A DNA stretch of 64,000 nucleotides from Chloroflexota bacterium (GCA_028874075.1 JAPPLU010000090.1:39360-103359); one strand, 5' to 3'. Shown: positions 25,898-35,061, counted from the stretch's first letter. Made by a program: numbers and translations. The notes: generated by a model not told the origin, from the letters alone.

Positions 25898-28714
25898 ATG
25901 ACTACGCCCAACGAGACTCACCATACCGGCCAGCAAACCGACAGACCTTCCTTCGGCCAATCCTGGCTGGGGCGGAGCGTCCTTTTCCTTGGCGCTACCA
26001 TGGAAGGCAGGTACATATCGGGCTTTATTGCTATAGCCATTGGGGCCCTGGCCCTGCGCCTGTGGGAACTGACCGGGCGCACCATGCACTATGACGAAGC
26101 AATCCACCTTTATTATTCCTGGCGTCTAGCCAACCTTGAGGGCTTCGTCCACTCCCCCTGGATGCACGGCCCCTTCCAGATTGAACTGGTAGCGCTGTTT
26201 CTTCGTCTTTTTGGCGACACCGATTTCGCCGCCAGGCTGGCATACGCCCTCTTCGGGACAGTTCTGGTGATCCTCCCTTTCTTTCTACGGGACTACCTGG
26301 GCCGGACCGGGGCAATGCTCACCGGAGTGATGCTGGCCATCTCCCCTTCCCTTCTGTATTTCAGCCGGTTTGGCCGCAACGACATTATCATGGCAGTTCT
26401 GACCGTTGCTCTTTTTGCCCTGTTGTGGCGATACACCTGCAATCCCAGGAACCTTTACCTGTACATTGCTTCGGCCGTGCTGGCCGTCGCCTTCGCCACA
26501 AAGGAAACGGCCTACATCATCTCGGCCATGTTCGGGGCCCTGGCTCTTTTGTTAGCCATCCCCTATTCGGATCTGGCCGCTTCCCTATCCAAACGGTTAC
26601 GAAAAGAACCGAACCTAGTGCTAACCGACTTGCCGGCAGACACCGTCAGCCAATCGACCGAATCGGAGCCCACCGCCGAACACTTCCCGAGGGAACGCGC
26701 CTCGCGTTTCTTGAGAAAGCTGGACCTGTCGCGCCTCAATCCCGCCGGTGGATTCCTTCTCTTGCTGATCACCTTGACTCTGCCCCTCTGGTCAGCCGTC
26801 GTCGAACTGACACGCGAAATCGGCGCCGCGTTAACAGGCAAATTGGGATGGGCCAAGGCGCAGGAAACCCTGGAAAGTGGATTCGGGCTGACACTGGTGG
26901 GACGGGAGGGCATCACCCAGGGCATTGTAGGCGCGCCCCTTTGGGAAGCCCCCTTCGTACAATTGCCCCTGCCCGCCCCGGCTGGTTGGATCTTCGGCAT
27001 CCTGGGGTTGGCGCTGATTGCCGCCTGTGGTCTCGTTGGCTGGCGACTGGGTACGACGAGAGTCGGCAAGATCAGTGGAGTTGTCATCCCATTCGGCGCA
27101 TCTTACGTTGCCGGCTTTGCCCTGCTGCGCCCTACCGAGTCGGGACTGGATATCCTCCTCAGCATCATGATGGCAGCGATATGCGTGGTAGGCTTCGTGC
27201 TCTTTCGAGCCCCGTGGCGACATAGTTTCTTCTTGATCTTCGTGCCCTTCGTAGTCACCCTGACCTTTTTCGCCCTGTTTCTGCCTGTAATAGAAATAAG
27301 CAGGCTTCTGCCCGGTATCCTGCCCGAAGGTGTGGAAGTCGCCAGCGGCGGCAACAGCGTACCGCTGAATTTCCTCGTAGCCGGTGGAATCCTAATGGCG
27401 ATGCGGGTCATTTCCCTGGCATTGGGATTACTGTGGAAGGGTGGAGTGTGGCTGGCCTGCGCCGTTATTTTCGGTACAGTCTGGGTAGTTCTCTATACTA
27501 CCTTCTTCACCAACCTGGCCGGAATATTCAGCGGGTCCTGGCAGGGCATGGGCTACTGGATAGCTCAGCAGGAGGTAGCACGGGGCAACCAGCCCTGGTA
27601 CTACTATTTCGTGGGAATGTCAGTGTACGAATTCCTCCCCCTGGTATTCGGTACCATCGCTGCAGTCATTTTCCTTGTGCGCCGCGACCCCTTCGGGATG
27701 GCACTGGCATTCTGGACTTTTGTGAATCTCCTCGCCTACACCATAGCCAGCGAGAAAATGCCCTGGCTCCTGGTGAACATCACCGTTCCTTTCATCTTCC
27801 TGGCCGGGAAACTCTCTGGAGAACTTGTGGAGCGGGTCCGGTGGCACGAGGCGCTGGAAGAGAGCCAGCGCCTTCCCTCCCTGTTGCTTCTCGCCATTCC
27901 TGCCTTCGTTATGGCAGCCGGCGGCTATGTTGCCCTCAGACTTACAGGCAATTCAGACTCTTCCATTTACCCAGCGGTCTTCCTTATCGCAATTCTGCTG
28001 GCGCTGGCCCTGTTCGCTGCATGGCTGGTCCGGCAGTCCGGACCCGGCAACGGCACAGCACTGGTCTCACTGGGTTTCGCGGGCTTTCTTGCTGTCGCCA
28101 CATCATGGGTGGCAGTCCAGGCCGCTTACACTTATGACGACTCACGGCCCGAAATCCTGGTATATGCCCAGGGAAGTTACGACCTTAGGCAGAGCCTTAC
28201 CGAACTGGACTCCCAATTCTTCCAGGACCCGGATTCGACCCTCCTTTCCGAGCCAGTGCGCGTTGACTACGATGCCTGGTACCCTCTCCAGTGGTACGTG
28301 CGGCAGGTCGACCAGGAGGGTCAACTCCAGTTCACCTGCTTTAAGGATGAGGACGGCGAGGGAGGCTGCAACACTCCTCAGGAAGGCCCCGAAGGTTCAG
28401 CCTTCCTGGTGGCTTCCCATAACCGGCCCTCTTCCCCGGGCGCAATGCGAGGATTTGACGAACTGGAAACCCGCAGGAATCTGCTGTGGTTCCCTGAGAC
28501 ATACCGCAGGCCCGGCGAAGACCGCCAGAACGAAGAGACCGTAGAGGAAGTCCTGGCAGACCTGGAATACTTCCGCGAAGCCGCCTCCGATAAGGACAAG
28601 TGGCGTCAGGCGCTGGACTACCTGTTTACCCGAGGTTTGGAGTCCGATTGGTTCAAATCGGAGTATTATACTTACGTACGGCAAGACTCTTCTGCTACAG
28701 GTGGACTTCAGTAA
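25898..28714 (+). CDS. TIGR03663/Agl23-like GT-C-type membrane protein
   Basis: A 938-residue membrane protein with 15 or more predicted helices. The N-terminal 'ALRLWELTGRTMHYDEAIHL' with the acidic D-E pair and 'HSPWMHGPFQIELVALF' are typical of dolichyl-phosphate-mannose transferase-like (GT-C) proteins of the TIGR03663 family (archaeal relatives: flippase activity-associated Agl23). A large soluble C-terminal part (about residues 760-938) follows. The ATG at 25898 lies 10 nt after the upstream stop; a TTG at 25859 would overlap the preceding gene. It probably acts with the YYY protein in surface glycan assembly. Confidence 0.82.
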   Translation: MTTPNETHHTGQQTDRPSFGQSWLGRSVLFLGATMEGRYISGFIAIAIGALALRLWELTGRTMHYDEAIHLYYSWRLANLEGFVHSPWMHGPFQIELVALFLRLFGDTDFAARLAYALFGTVLVILPFFLRDYLGRTGAMLTGVMLAISPSLLYFSRFGRNDIIMAVLTVALFALLWRYTCNPRNLYLYIASAVLAVAFATKETAYIISAMFGALALLLAIPYSDLAASLSKRLRKEPNLVLTDLPADTVSQSTESEPTAEHFPRERASRFLRKLDLSRLNPAGGFLLLLITLTLPLWSAVVELTREIGAALTGKLGWAKAQETLESGFGLTLVGREGITQGIVGAPLWEAPFVQLPLPAPAGWIFGILGLALIAACGLVGWRLGTTRVGKISGVVIPFGASYVAGFALLRPTESGLDILLSIMMAAICVVGFVLFRAPWRHSFFLIFVPFVVTLTFFALFLPVIEISRLLPGILPEGVEVASGGNSVPLNFLVAGGILMAMRVISLALGLLWKGGVWLACAVIFGTVWVVLYTTFFTNLAGIFSGSWQGMGYWIAQQEVARGNQPWYYYFVGMSVYEFLPLVFGTIAAVIFLVRRDPFGMALAFWTFVNLLAYTIASEKMPWLLVNITVPFIFLAGKLSGELVERVRWHEALEESQRLPSLLLLAIPAFVMAAGGYVALRLTGNSDSSIYPAVFLIAILLALALFAAWLVRQSGPGNGTALVSLGFAGFLAVATSWVAVQAAYTYDDSRPEILVYAQGSYDLRQSLTELDSQFFQDPDSTLLSEPVRVDYDAWYPLQWYVRQVDQEGQLQFTCFKDEDGEGGCNTPQEGPEGSAFLVASHNRPSSPGAMRGFDELETRRNLLWFPETYRRPGEDRQNEETVEEVLADLEYFREAASDKDKWRQALDYLFTRGLESDWFKSEYYTYVRQDSSATGGLQ

Positions 28715-28750
28715 GCCAGGGCAGGGTTATCAGTTGAGGGGACGAATTAG

Positions 28751-29842
28751 TTGAACTTTAGAAACTGGCGGCTTTGGCTGGGCGTCGGCGTTAGCGCCGT
28801 TTTCCTGGTCTTTCTGGCCTGGACCATCGAGCTAGAGGACCTGGTGCGAGCTCTGAAGGAGGCCAATTATCTTTATCTGGTGCCTGCCGTCGCCATCTAC
28901 TTTGTTGGCATCTATTTTCGCGCCGCCCGGTGGAGATATATCCTGTCCCCTGTTCGCGAGGTGTCTGCCCTGCGGCTATACCCGGTGGTTGTGATGGGGT
29001 ACGCCGCAAACAACGTGCTTCCTGCCAGGGCAGGGGAGTTGGTGCGAGCCTACTACATGGCCCAGCGAGAGAACTTTAGCGGCAGCGCTGCCCTCGCCAC
29101 CATCGGAGTGGAACGCATTTACGACGGTCTTACCCTCTTCGTAATTACCGTATGTTCCACCCTGCTTCTGTTGGTGCTGGGCGCTTTTGGCGACGTGGGT
29201 GAGGTCTACCGCAACACCGGCATCGCCCTGGCCGTGGTCGCCGGAGTCATCCTACTGGCCGGGTTGGTAGTCATTACCGTCATTGCCACCAACTCTCATA
29301 CTATGTCCGTCGTTGACCGCATAATCGCGTTGCTGCCCGAGGGTGTCAGGCCCAGGCTCAGGAACCTGGCGTTCAACTTCATCCAGGGACTCAGCATCCT
29401 CAGCTCTCCCCGTCAGCATTGCGTAGTTTTCCTCCTTTCCCTGCCCGTCTGGATTGCCGAGGTTGCCGTCTACCTGACAGTGGCTTATTCCTTTGGATTG
29501 CAGGACCACCTGGGTTCCCACCTCAACCTGGCCCTGGCCATCGTGCTGGTAACTGCCACCTCCAATCTGACGACCGCCGTGCCCGTTACTATTGGCGGCA
29601 TCGGCCCCTTTGAACTCGTCGCCCAGCAGACTCTTGGTATCCTGGGGGTGGGTGGCGCAGTAGCTGCCAGTTATGCCTTGGTAGTACATCTAGTAGCCCT
29701 TTGGCTGCCCGTGAATCTGGCGGGGCTGGCATTCATGTGGCGCGAGAACCTGTCCCTGTCCCAGATGGCATCCTCTCCCCGGGAGGATGCCGAAGCCGAC
29801 GAGCAGGTCATCAAGAATCGGGGTGCTGGCCAATGCGGATAG
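28751..29842 (+). CDS. Lysylphosphatidylglycerol synthase TM-region/flippase-like (UPF0104) protein
   Basis: A 363-residue integral membrane protein of the YbhN/UPF0104 (LPG_synthase_TM) family, with eight or so hydrophobic segments. Family features are 'YFRAARWRYILSPVREVSAL', 'GYAANNVLPARAGELVRAYY' and 'IGGIGPFELVAQQTLGILG', in order. Relatives flip or sense lipids or lipid-linked sugars in the membrane. The start is TTG at 28751 with GAGGGG upstream. It overlaps the next gene's ATG by 10 bp, so the pair is coupled. Confidence 0.82.
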   Translation: MNFRNWRLWLGVGVSAVFLVFLAWTIELEDLVRALKEANYLYLVPAVAIYFVGIYFRAARWRYILSPVREVSALRLYPVVVMGYAANNVLPARAGELVRAYYMAQRENFSGSAALATIGVERIYDGLTLFVITVCSTLLLLVLGAFGDVGEVYRNTGIALAVVAGVILLAGLVVITVIATNSHTMSVVDRIIALLPEGVRPRLRNLAFNFIQGLSILSSPRQHCVVFLLSLPVWIAEVAVYLTVAYSFGLQDHLGSHLNLALAIVLVTATSNLTTAVPVTIGGIGPFELVAQQTLGILGVGGAVAASYALVVHLVALWLPVNLAGLAFMWRENLSLSQMASSPREDAEADEQVIKNRGAGQCG

Positions 29843-31158
29843 GAATTATTGGCGGGGGCGCTGCCGGGCTGGCCGCGGCCTATGAACTAACCCGGCAGGG
29901 ACACCATGCTGAGGTGTTCGAAGTCGCTCCCTTCCTGGGCGGCCAGGCTTCCACTTTCGATATCGGGGGCGGCCGGCTGGAACGGGGCTACCACCATCTC
30001 TTCGTAAGCGACACCGCAATTACCGAACTGATCCACGAACTTGGTCTTGGCGACCAACTGGCCTGGCTGGAATCGAAAGTGGGGATTTACCACAGCGGTC
30101 GTATTTGGGACTTCGCAACTCCCCTGGACTTGCTGAAGTTCAGCCCGCTGACTCTCGTCCAGCGCATCCGGCTGGGGGTCCTGACTTTTGCCCTGCAAAA
30201 GACCAGGAACTGGCAGAAGTTTGAGGGCGTGACAGCCCAGGACTGGCTTACTCGCAATTTGGGCAGGGATATCTACGAGGCAATCTGGGAACCCATGCTC
30301 CGCGGCAAGTTCGGCGAACATTATGACCGGATCAGCATGACCTGGCTTTGGGGCAAGATATACCTGAGAGTGGCATCGAGAGGGAAGACGCTTCAGAAGG
30401 AACGACTTGGCTACCCCATGGGCAGCTTCGGCGAAGTCTTCGAACGTCTTGAGGAAGAGATTCTGCGGCTGGGAGGTGACGTCCACATATCCGCCCGAGT
30501 TAACGGCGTGATTGTGGAAAACGGAATCGCCTCCGGCCTGGAAACCCAGCTTGAAGGACGGGAGCCAGGCCGGGTCAACTACGACGCCGTCATCGCTACG
30601 ACTCCCTCTTACGTGTTCGTGCGCCTGGTGCCGCCTTTGCCGGAGGAGTACCACCAAAAGCTGGTCAGCACTCAATATCTTTCCGCCGTATTGGTCATCC
30701 TTGCCCTGGACCGTCCCCTTACTTCCAAATACTGGCTCAACGTGGCTGACCGGAGCCTGCCATTTGTAGGGGTTATCGAGCACACAAATATGATCGATCC
30801 TTCCCTCTACGGCGGCAATCACATTGTCTACTTAACAAACTACAGTCCCCGCGACAGTGAACTCTACGCCAAGACCAGCGAACAGTTGCTGGAAGATTTT
30901 ATTCCCCACTTGCAAAAACTGAATCCCCAGTTTGACCGGTCCTGGATAAGGGAGTACTACCACCACAAGGTGGACGGCGCACAGCCCATCATTGGCGTCA
31001 ACTACGGTGACCAGATTCCCGGCCACCGCACTCCAATTCAGAACCTGTACCTGGCCAACACGACCCAGATATATCCGGAGGACCGCGGAACCAACTACTC
31101 CGTTAGAATGGGGCGTGAAGTAGCCCGAATGGTGATGGAAGACTTGGGCGATTCCTGA
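29833..31158 (+). CDS. FAD-dependent oxidoreductase (amine oxidase/UDP-galactopyranose mutase-like)
   Basis: A 441-residue flavoprotein with the Rossmann motif 'MRIGIIGGGAAGLAAAYEL' at the N-terminus and 'GGQASTFDIGGGRLERGYHH' just after, as in protoporphyrinogen oxidase/phytoene desaturase and UDP-galactopyranose mutase relatives. The C-terminal FAD-contact segment is 'NLYLANTTQIYPEDRGTNYS'. The reaction is unknown; location after the membrane glycan genes suggests a carbohydrate- or lipid-related step. The ATG at 29833 lies inside the end of the preceding gene; a longer frame from 29701 is not conserved. Confidence 0.82.
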   Translation: MRIGIIGGGAAGLAAAYELTRQGHHAEVFEVAPFLGGQASTFDIGGGRLERGYHHLFVSDTAITELIHELGLGDQLAWLESKVGIYHSGRIWDFATPLDLLKFSPLTLVQRIRLGVLTFALQKTRNWQKFEGVTAQDWLTRNLGRDIYEAIWEPMLRGKFGEHYDRISMTWLWGKIYLRVASRGKTLQKERLGYPMGSFGEVFERLEEEILRLGGDVHISARVNGVIVENGIASGLETQLEGREPGRVNYDAVIATTPSYVFVRLVPPLPEEYHQKLVSTQYLSAVLVILALDRPLTSKYWLNVADRSLPFVGVIEHTNMIDPSLYGGNHIVYLTNYSPRDSELYAKTSEQLLEDFIPHLQKLNPQFDRSWIREYYHHKVDGAQPIIGVNYGDQIPGHRTPIQNLYLANTTQIYPEDRGTNYSVRMGREVARMVMEDLGDS

Positions 31159-31444
31159 GGTTTCTTGGAGAACCTGGACGGAGTATATGCATGGTTTACT
31201 TGGCACATCAATTAGGGCAGTGGCTCAGACGGGCTTCAAGCAGCGGATTGAATGGAACGCTGTATTTGTAGACGCAGACCTATTCGTCCGCCCCGGCTCC
31301 GACACGAAACCACCTAAACCGAAACGCTTCAGAAGCTCTCAGGGCAATGGCATTTAATCATGGACCAGGGGGCAAGGTGAGAAATTTTTGATTTCCGTCC
31401 CATACCGGCTCATTTTGTCCCATTTTAGCCCTTATCCCCGGCCC

Positions 31445-31466
31445 GGGCAGACACCCAAGTCTGCCC
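31445..31466. repeat. Palindromic intergenic hairpin
   Basis: GGGCAGAC (31445-31452), a 6-nt spacer and GTCTGCCC (31459-31466) form a perfect 8-bp inverted repeat, followed by CCTACTCC. It is the most visible structure in the gene-free stretch 31159-31712, which otherwise holds no coding sequence I can support. A weak similarity to the dispersed repeat core (AAAATGG-like words at 31405-31430) is noted but not relied on. Confidence 0.45.
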
Positions 31467-31709
31467 CTACTCCTTCATTCCCGGACCCTGGGCCCCAGAA
31501 CGAGGAGGGATTGTATTCTCAATTGTGGCGGTGGGTTATGTCGGGTGGCAAGGGGGAAGAGTCAATGGCCTGGTAAGGAGGGTACTGGGAGGAGGGCACT
31601 ACCGTCTCCTTGCTCATTGCTGCGGAGGCGGGAAGAACGGGCTTTCCCCGAATCATAATTCGATTGCCCTGCTGAAGCTCAAACCGGCAATGCAGAATCG
31701 AGAGCAGAC

Positions 31710-31718
31710 TGCTATAAT
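31710..31718 (+). promoter_or_regulatory. Extended -10 promoter of the mini Tat-signal gene
   Basis: TGCTATAAT (31710-31718) is a perfect extended -10 element. No -35 hexamer is seen at normal spacing, as is usual for extended -10 promoters. The expected leader is about 70 nt. Confidence 0.6.
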
Positions 31719-31797
31719 AACGAGCCGAGAAACATATCTGAGAGACGCGTCGTTCTCTCCAAAAACACCATCGCCTCATCGAAACTTGGAGTTGGCA

Positions 31798-32013
31798 GTG
31801 CTAAGCAAGAAAACCCGGGAATCAGATAGCGGAGAAAGCCGCCGCAGCTTTTTGGCCAAGATGGGCATAGGAATTGCCGCCATAACCGGTGTTTACGCCG
31901 GCTTGGTTCGACCTGGCGTCAAGCAGTCCAACACCAGCGGAGAGTTCCCGGGGCCCGACTCCATTTTCCATCCCGCCCAGGACCCGCGCCAGGACCCGCG
32001 ACGTCAGAGTTAG
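31798..32013 (+). CDS. Small twin-arginine signal protein
   Basis: A 71-residue protein starting at GTG 31798 with GGAG 8 nt upstream. It has a short polar N-region, the twin-arginine motif 'SRRSFLAKMG' at about residues 14-23, then a hydrophobic stretch 'IGIAAITGVYAGLVRPG' and only about 30 further residues, ending in a repetitive DPRQDPRRQ tail. This is the layout of a Tat signal anchor with a very small exported domain. No partner or cofactor motif is seen. A longer frame upstream lacks conserved features. Confidence 0.6.
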   Translation: MLSKKTRESDSGESRRSFLAKMGIGIAAITGVYAGLVRPGVKQSNTSGEFPGPDSIFHPAQDPRQDPRRQS

Positions 32014-32069
32014 CACATCCTGTCCTCTGTCTTACCACCAGTTTAGGTCTGGCTTGGCAAGGCCCGACC

Positions 32070-33842
32070 TTATCGTCGGCCGAACTCCCGCTCCATGTTA
32101 TAGGCGCTAAAGTGGATCAGCGTAGGCCTACCATGCGGGCAGGTGTGGGGGTTGTCCGTAACCTCCAGTTGCTCCAACAGGGCACGCATTTCCGGTTCCG
32201 TCATGGATTGCCCGGCTCTTATCGCACTGTGGCAAGCCAGCGAAGCCGCCAATACATCCTCCCGCTCTTTCAACAGTCCCTCAAAGGCCACCATATCCAG
32301 CACATCAACCAACGCTTTGCCCGGATCCCGGGTAGTCAGCACCGCGGGCACCGACCGAACCAGGTAAGCCGTGCCTCCGAATTCCTCCAGCTCAAATCCG
32401 TAGTCGGACAGGAACTCACGTTGCTCCGCCAGCGTAGACACTTGCCCGGTGGTTAATTCCACGTGCACGGGCGCCAACAGAGGCTGCGACAGCGACTCTC
32501 TTTGCGAGGCCTCTCTAACTATGCGGTCGAACAACACTCTCTCGTGGGCCGCGTGCTGGTCCACTAAATACATGCCGTCCGGGCTCTCCGCCACAATATA
32601 GGTCAGCCTGACCTGGCCCACCACCCGCAGGACGGGCAGGGTTTGCTGAGGTGTGAGTGCCGCCTCCGGGGGCCCGTAACCTTCCGGATGGGACTGTCCA
32701 CTGCCCGGCACACTTCCCCAATCCCCGGGCGTTGAGAAGGTTTGGGAAGTTCGCCCATCGAAGGGACTGCGGAAGAATCCCCCAACTCCAGCTTCGTAGC
32801 TCCCGACGGGTCCGCGCCCGATTGGGGGACTCTGCACAGACCTTACGGGTGAATGGGCCAACAGCGCGTCCCTTACTCCTCGTTGCAGCGCCGAATAGAC
32901 CTTTCCATCCTGCCGAAACCTGACTTCACGCTTGCCTGGATGCGAGTTGACGTCAACATCCTCATAGGGCAAAACCAGGTTCAGCACTGCTAATGGATAC
33001 CGCTTTTCGGGAAGAAGCCCATGGTAGGCCTCTTCCAGAGCGAAAGTGAGCATGCGGCTTTGTATCCATCGCCGGTTCACAAAGAATGTCATATAGGTCC
33101 GGTTAGCCCGGTGCAGTGAAGGATTTCCGGTAAATCCTTCAACACTGTACCCCGAGTCCGGATCTTCCCAAGATACTTCCAGCAGGTTAGTCACCACGTC
33201 CGCACCGTAGACCGCAACCATAGCATTGGCCTGCCGCCCGTCGCCAGGCGTTGACAGCGTCGTACGATCGCCAACCTTCAGGCTGAACGCAATTTGCGGG
33301 TACGCCAATGCGTAACGAGCCACCAAATCACCAATTCGCCCCCCTTCCGCCGTAGGAGAACGGAGAAAGTTTCGTCTGGCCGGCAGGTTTCCAAACAGGT
33401 CTCCCACCTGGACCGTAGTGCCCGGTGGGCAGCCTTGGGATCCTTCCCCCATTAGTTTCCCCCAAGCCATTTCCACACCGTAACCCACGTCCGTATCCTG
33501 CTGCCTTGTGGTCATGGTCATTTGGGAAACTGCGGCTATGCTCGGCAGAGCTTCGCCTCGAAACCCGAGAGTGGGAATGGCATCCAGTAGACCAGGGTGA
33601 TCAAGCTTGCTGGTGGCGTGCCGCTGGAAAGCCAGGACCACCTCATCCGGGGGAATTCCTGCCCCGTCGTCGGCCACACTGATCTTTTCGATGCCGCCGC
33701 CGCGGATCTCCACCGAAATACGGGTCGCTCCAGCATCGATTGAGTTCTCAAGAAGTTCCTTGACTACGGAGACAGGTCGCTCAACCACCTCGCCGGCAGC
33801 AATCTGTCCGGCTAGTTCGTGGGGAAGTTGCCTGATTGGCAT
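32070..33842 (-). CDS. mutL: DNA mismatch repair protein MutL
   Basis: A 590-residue MutL homologue that couples MutS mismatch recognition to strand incision. The N-terminal GHKL ATPase has 'ELLENSIDAGAT', 'VADDGAGIP' and 'GFRGEALPSIAAVS'. The C-terminal part carries the endonuclease motif 'VDQHAAHERVLFDR', 'LACHSAIRAGQ' and 'CPHGRPT', as in nicking MutL proteins, though the last acidic residue of DQHAxxExxxxE is Asp here rather than Glu. The linker is variable and Gly/Pro/Ser-rich. ATG 33840-33842. mutS lies 1.3 kb upstream on the same strand. Confidence 0.95.
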   Translation of the reverse strand: MPIRQLPHELAGQIAAGEVVERPVSVVKELLENSIDAGATRISVEIRGGGIEKISVADDGAGIPPDEVVLAFQRHATSKLDHPGLLDAIPTLGFRGEALPSIAAVSQMTMTTRQQDTDVGYGVEMAWGKLMGEGSQGCPPGTTVQVGDLFGNLPARRNFLRSPTAEGGRIGDLVARYALAYPQIAFSLKVGDRTTLSTPGDGRQANAMVAVYGADVVTNLLEVSWEDPDSGYSVEGFTGNPSLHRANRTYMTFFVNRRWIQSRMLTFALEEAYHGLLPEKRYPLAVLNLVLPYEDVDVNSHPGKREVRFRQDGKVYSALQRGVRDALLAHSPVRSVQSPPIGRGPVGSYEAGVGGFFRSPFDGRTSQTFSTPGDWGSVPGSGQSHPEGYGPPEAALTPQQTLPVLRVVGQVRLTYIVAESPDGMYLVDQHAAHERVLFDRIVREASQRESLSQPLLAPVHVELTTGQVSTLAEQREFLSDYGFELEEFGGTAYLVRSVPAVLTTRDPGKALVDVLDMVAFEGLLKEREDVLAASLACHSAIRAGQSMTEPEMRALLEQLEVTDNPHTCPHGRPTLIHFSAYNMEREFGRR

Positions 33843-33927
33843 GGATAACCTCTCTCACCACGAGCCAAGGTCGCACCTGGACGTCTGCAGGCGGCAGCGG
33901 GAATTGCCCAAGAGGCCGGGAGGAGGA

Positions 33928-34365
33928 CTAGAAAAGGGGGAGCACCGTGCCCTTCGCCTTGTACTGGGTGTCCTCGGAAGTGCCGCTATTGGCAAAGTCG
34001 CAGACGATCTGGTAAATCCGGTCCATTTGCTGGTCCACGCTTCGCGCGAAGAAGTAGGGAGGGACCCAAGCCCCGCCGAAGGCAGCGACGACTTCGGGAT
34101 AGTCATCTATAACAAACTCCGGCTCGAAGGGTATTTTCAGCTCCTCGAGGCGCTCGTGGAAGTGGTTGGTGGGCTTTTCGTATACTCCGCTAACGTAGGA
34201 GCTTAGCTCGTGCTTCTCAATGACTTCCCACCGCTCACCCATTCCAGACCAGATGAAAATCTCGTGGTTGTCGTCCAGGAGTTTCTGGAAGGTCTCCTTG
34301 GTACCGGGCCGAAGGGTATCATCCAGGCCAAGAATGGTGTAGTCAACGTCAAAAAAGATCTTCAT
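33928..34365 (-). CDS. HAD-family phosphatase-like protein
   Basis: A 145-residue haloacid dehalogenase-fold protein. Motif I is 'FFDVDYTILGL' (nucleophile D6 and D8, with T10), motif II is in 'IFIWSGMG' and the acidic motif IV is 'FVIDDYPEV'. The cap is minimal, as in small phosphatases. Substrate unknown. It lies between mutL and the ArsC-like UGA gene, transcribed the same way from its own promoter. Confidence 0.78.
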   Translation of the reverse strand: MKIFFDVDYTILGLDDTLRPGTKETFQKLLDDNHEIFIWSGMGERWEVIEKHELSSYVSGVYEKPTNHFHERLEELKIPFEPEFVIDDYPEVVAAFGGAWVPPYFFARSVDQQMDRIYQIVCDFANSGTSEDTQYKAKGTVLPLF

Positions 34366-34404
34366 GGTATGACGCTTTTCCTCAGAAGCTTAAAGTAGTC
34401 CAAA

Positions 34405-34434
34405 ATACTATCACATCTTTTGATAAGAGGGCAA
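34405..34434 (-). promoter_or_regulatory. Promoter of the HAD gene
   Basis: Minus-strand TTGCCC (34434-34429), an 18-bp spacer and TAGTAT (34410-34405), about 35 nt before the HAD gene ATG. It overlaps an imperfect hairpin (34425-34459) that may terminate the upstream ArsC-like transcript. Confidence 0.55.
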
Positions 34435-34604
34435 CATAACCATTTGTTATGCTGCTCTTCAGTGCATGCAAGGCCCAAAGGCTTCGGCATGGCCAGATGT
34501 GCAAACCACGAGCTCACTGATAACAAACGTGCTCCATCATTGGGCCACAACGTACATGACCAATGTGCTTGAGGGGAAGAAACCGTGTACCTGTCTTTTG
34601 CAGA

Positions 34605-34964
34605 CTATTCCAAGCCAGCCAGCTCCTGCTCAAGCACCTTAGGGCTGGACCCGATTATCAATTTGTCCCCCACCCGGGTTACTGGCCGGCGCAGCAGCCG
34701 CGGCTCCTCCAACATCAGCCTGAGCATTTCATCCTCGGATACATCCTCGGCAGCCAGTCCCATCTTCTTGAAACTGGGACTCCGCCAGGCAAAAAGGTCG
34801 GAAAAAGACGACAGTCCCGCCAGTTCCTCAAGTTCCTCCTTGCTGAGCGGTTCCTTGAAGTAGTCCCTCTCCTCCAGTTCCAGCCCTTTCTGCAAGAGCA
34901 ACTCCCTTGCTTTGCGGCAGGACGATCAACGGGGCCACCAATAGAACGTTGCAACGCTACCCAT
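34605..34964 (-). CDS. ArsC/Spx-like reductase with in-frame UGA, candidate selenoprotein
   Basis: A 119-residue protein if the TGA at 34928-34926 is read as selenocysteine (Sec13). The ATG at 34962-34964 has GGAGAA 5 nt upstream. Translation runs MGSVATFYWWPR-U-SSCRKA, then a normal ArsC-family continuation 'YFKEPLSKEELEELAGL' and a C-terminal 'LLRRPVTRVGDKLIIG'. Arsenate reductase/Spx proteins have Cys-x-x-Cys-Arg-Lys at this exact place, so the UGA stands for the first Cys and the second is kept (U-S-S-C). A hairpin follows (34892-34915). Without UGA decoding, annotation would start at TTG 34901 and lose the catalytic site. Its substrate may be arsenate or a disulfide; the family is broad. 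Confidence 0.86.
34892..34915 (-). promoter_or_regulatory. Candidate bacterial SECIS hairpin in the ArsC-like gene
   Basis: Minus-strand GCAAAGCAA (34915-34907) pairs with UUGCU-C-UUGC (34901-34892) over 9 bp with one bulged C, capped by the G-rich loop GGGAG (34906-34902). The loop begins 20 nt after the UGA. Confidence 0.65.
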
Positions 34965-35033
34965 AACTTCTCCGGTATTGGCCGCCGGCTCAATAAGAAC
35001 CCGTCCGCCGGTAGCCTCGTCAATTTGAGGCAC

Positions 35034-35061
35034 ATTCTAACCGTTTTCTGGAAAAAGTTAA
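35034..35061 (-). promoter_or_regulatory. Promoter of the ArsC-like selenoprotein candidate
   Basis: Minus-strand TTAACT (35061-35056), a 16-bp spacer and TAGAAT (35039-35034), about 70 nt before the ATG at 34964. The leader contains a GC-rich inverted stretch (CCGGCGG). Confidence 0.5.

Noticed and set aside
31380..31440. Third copy of the dispersed repeat
   Set aside because: Only a few AAAATGG-like words match in order; similarity is too weak to claim.
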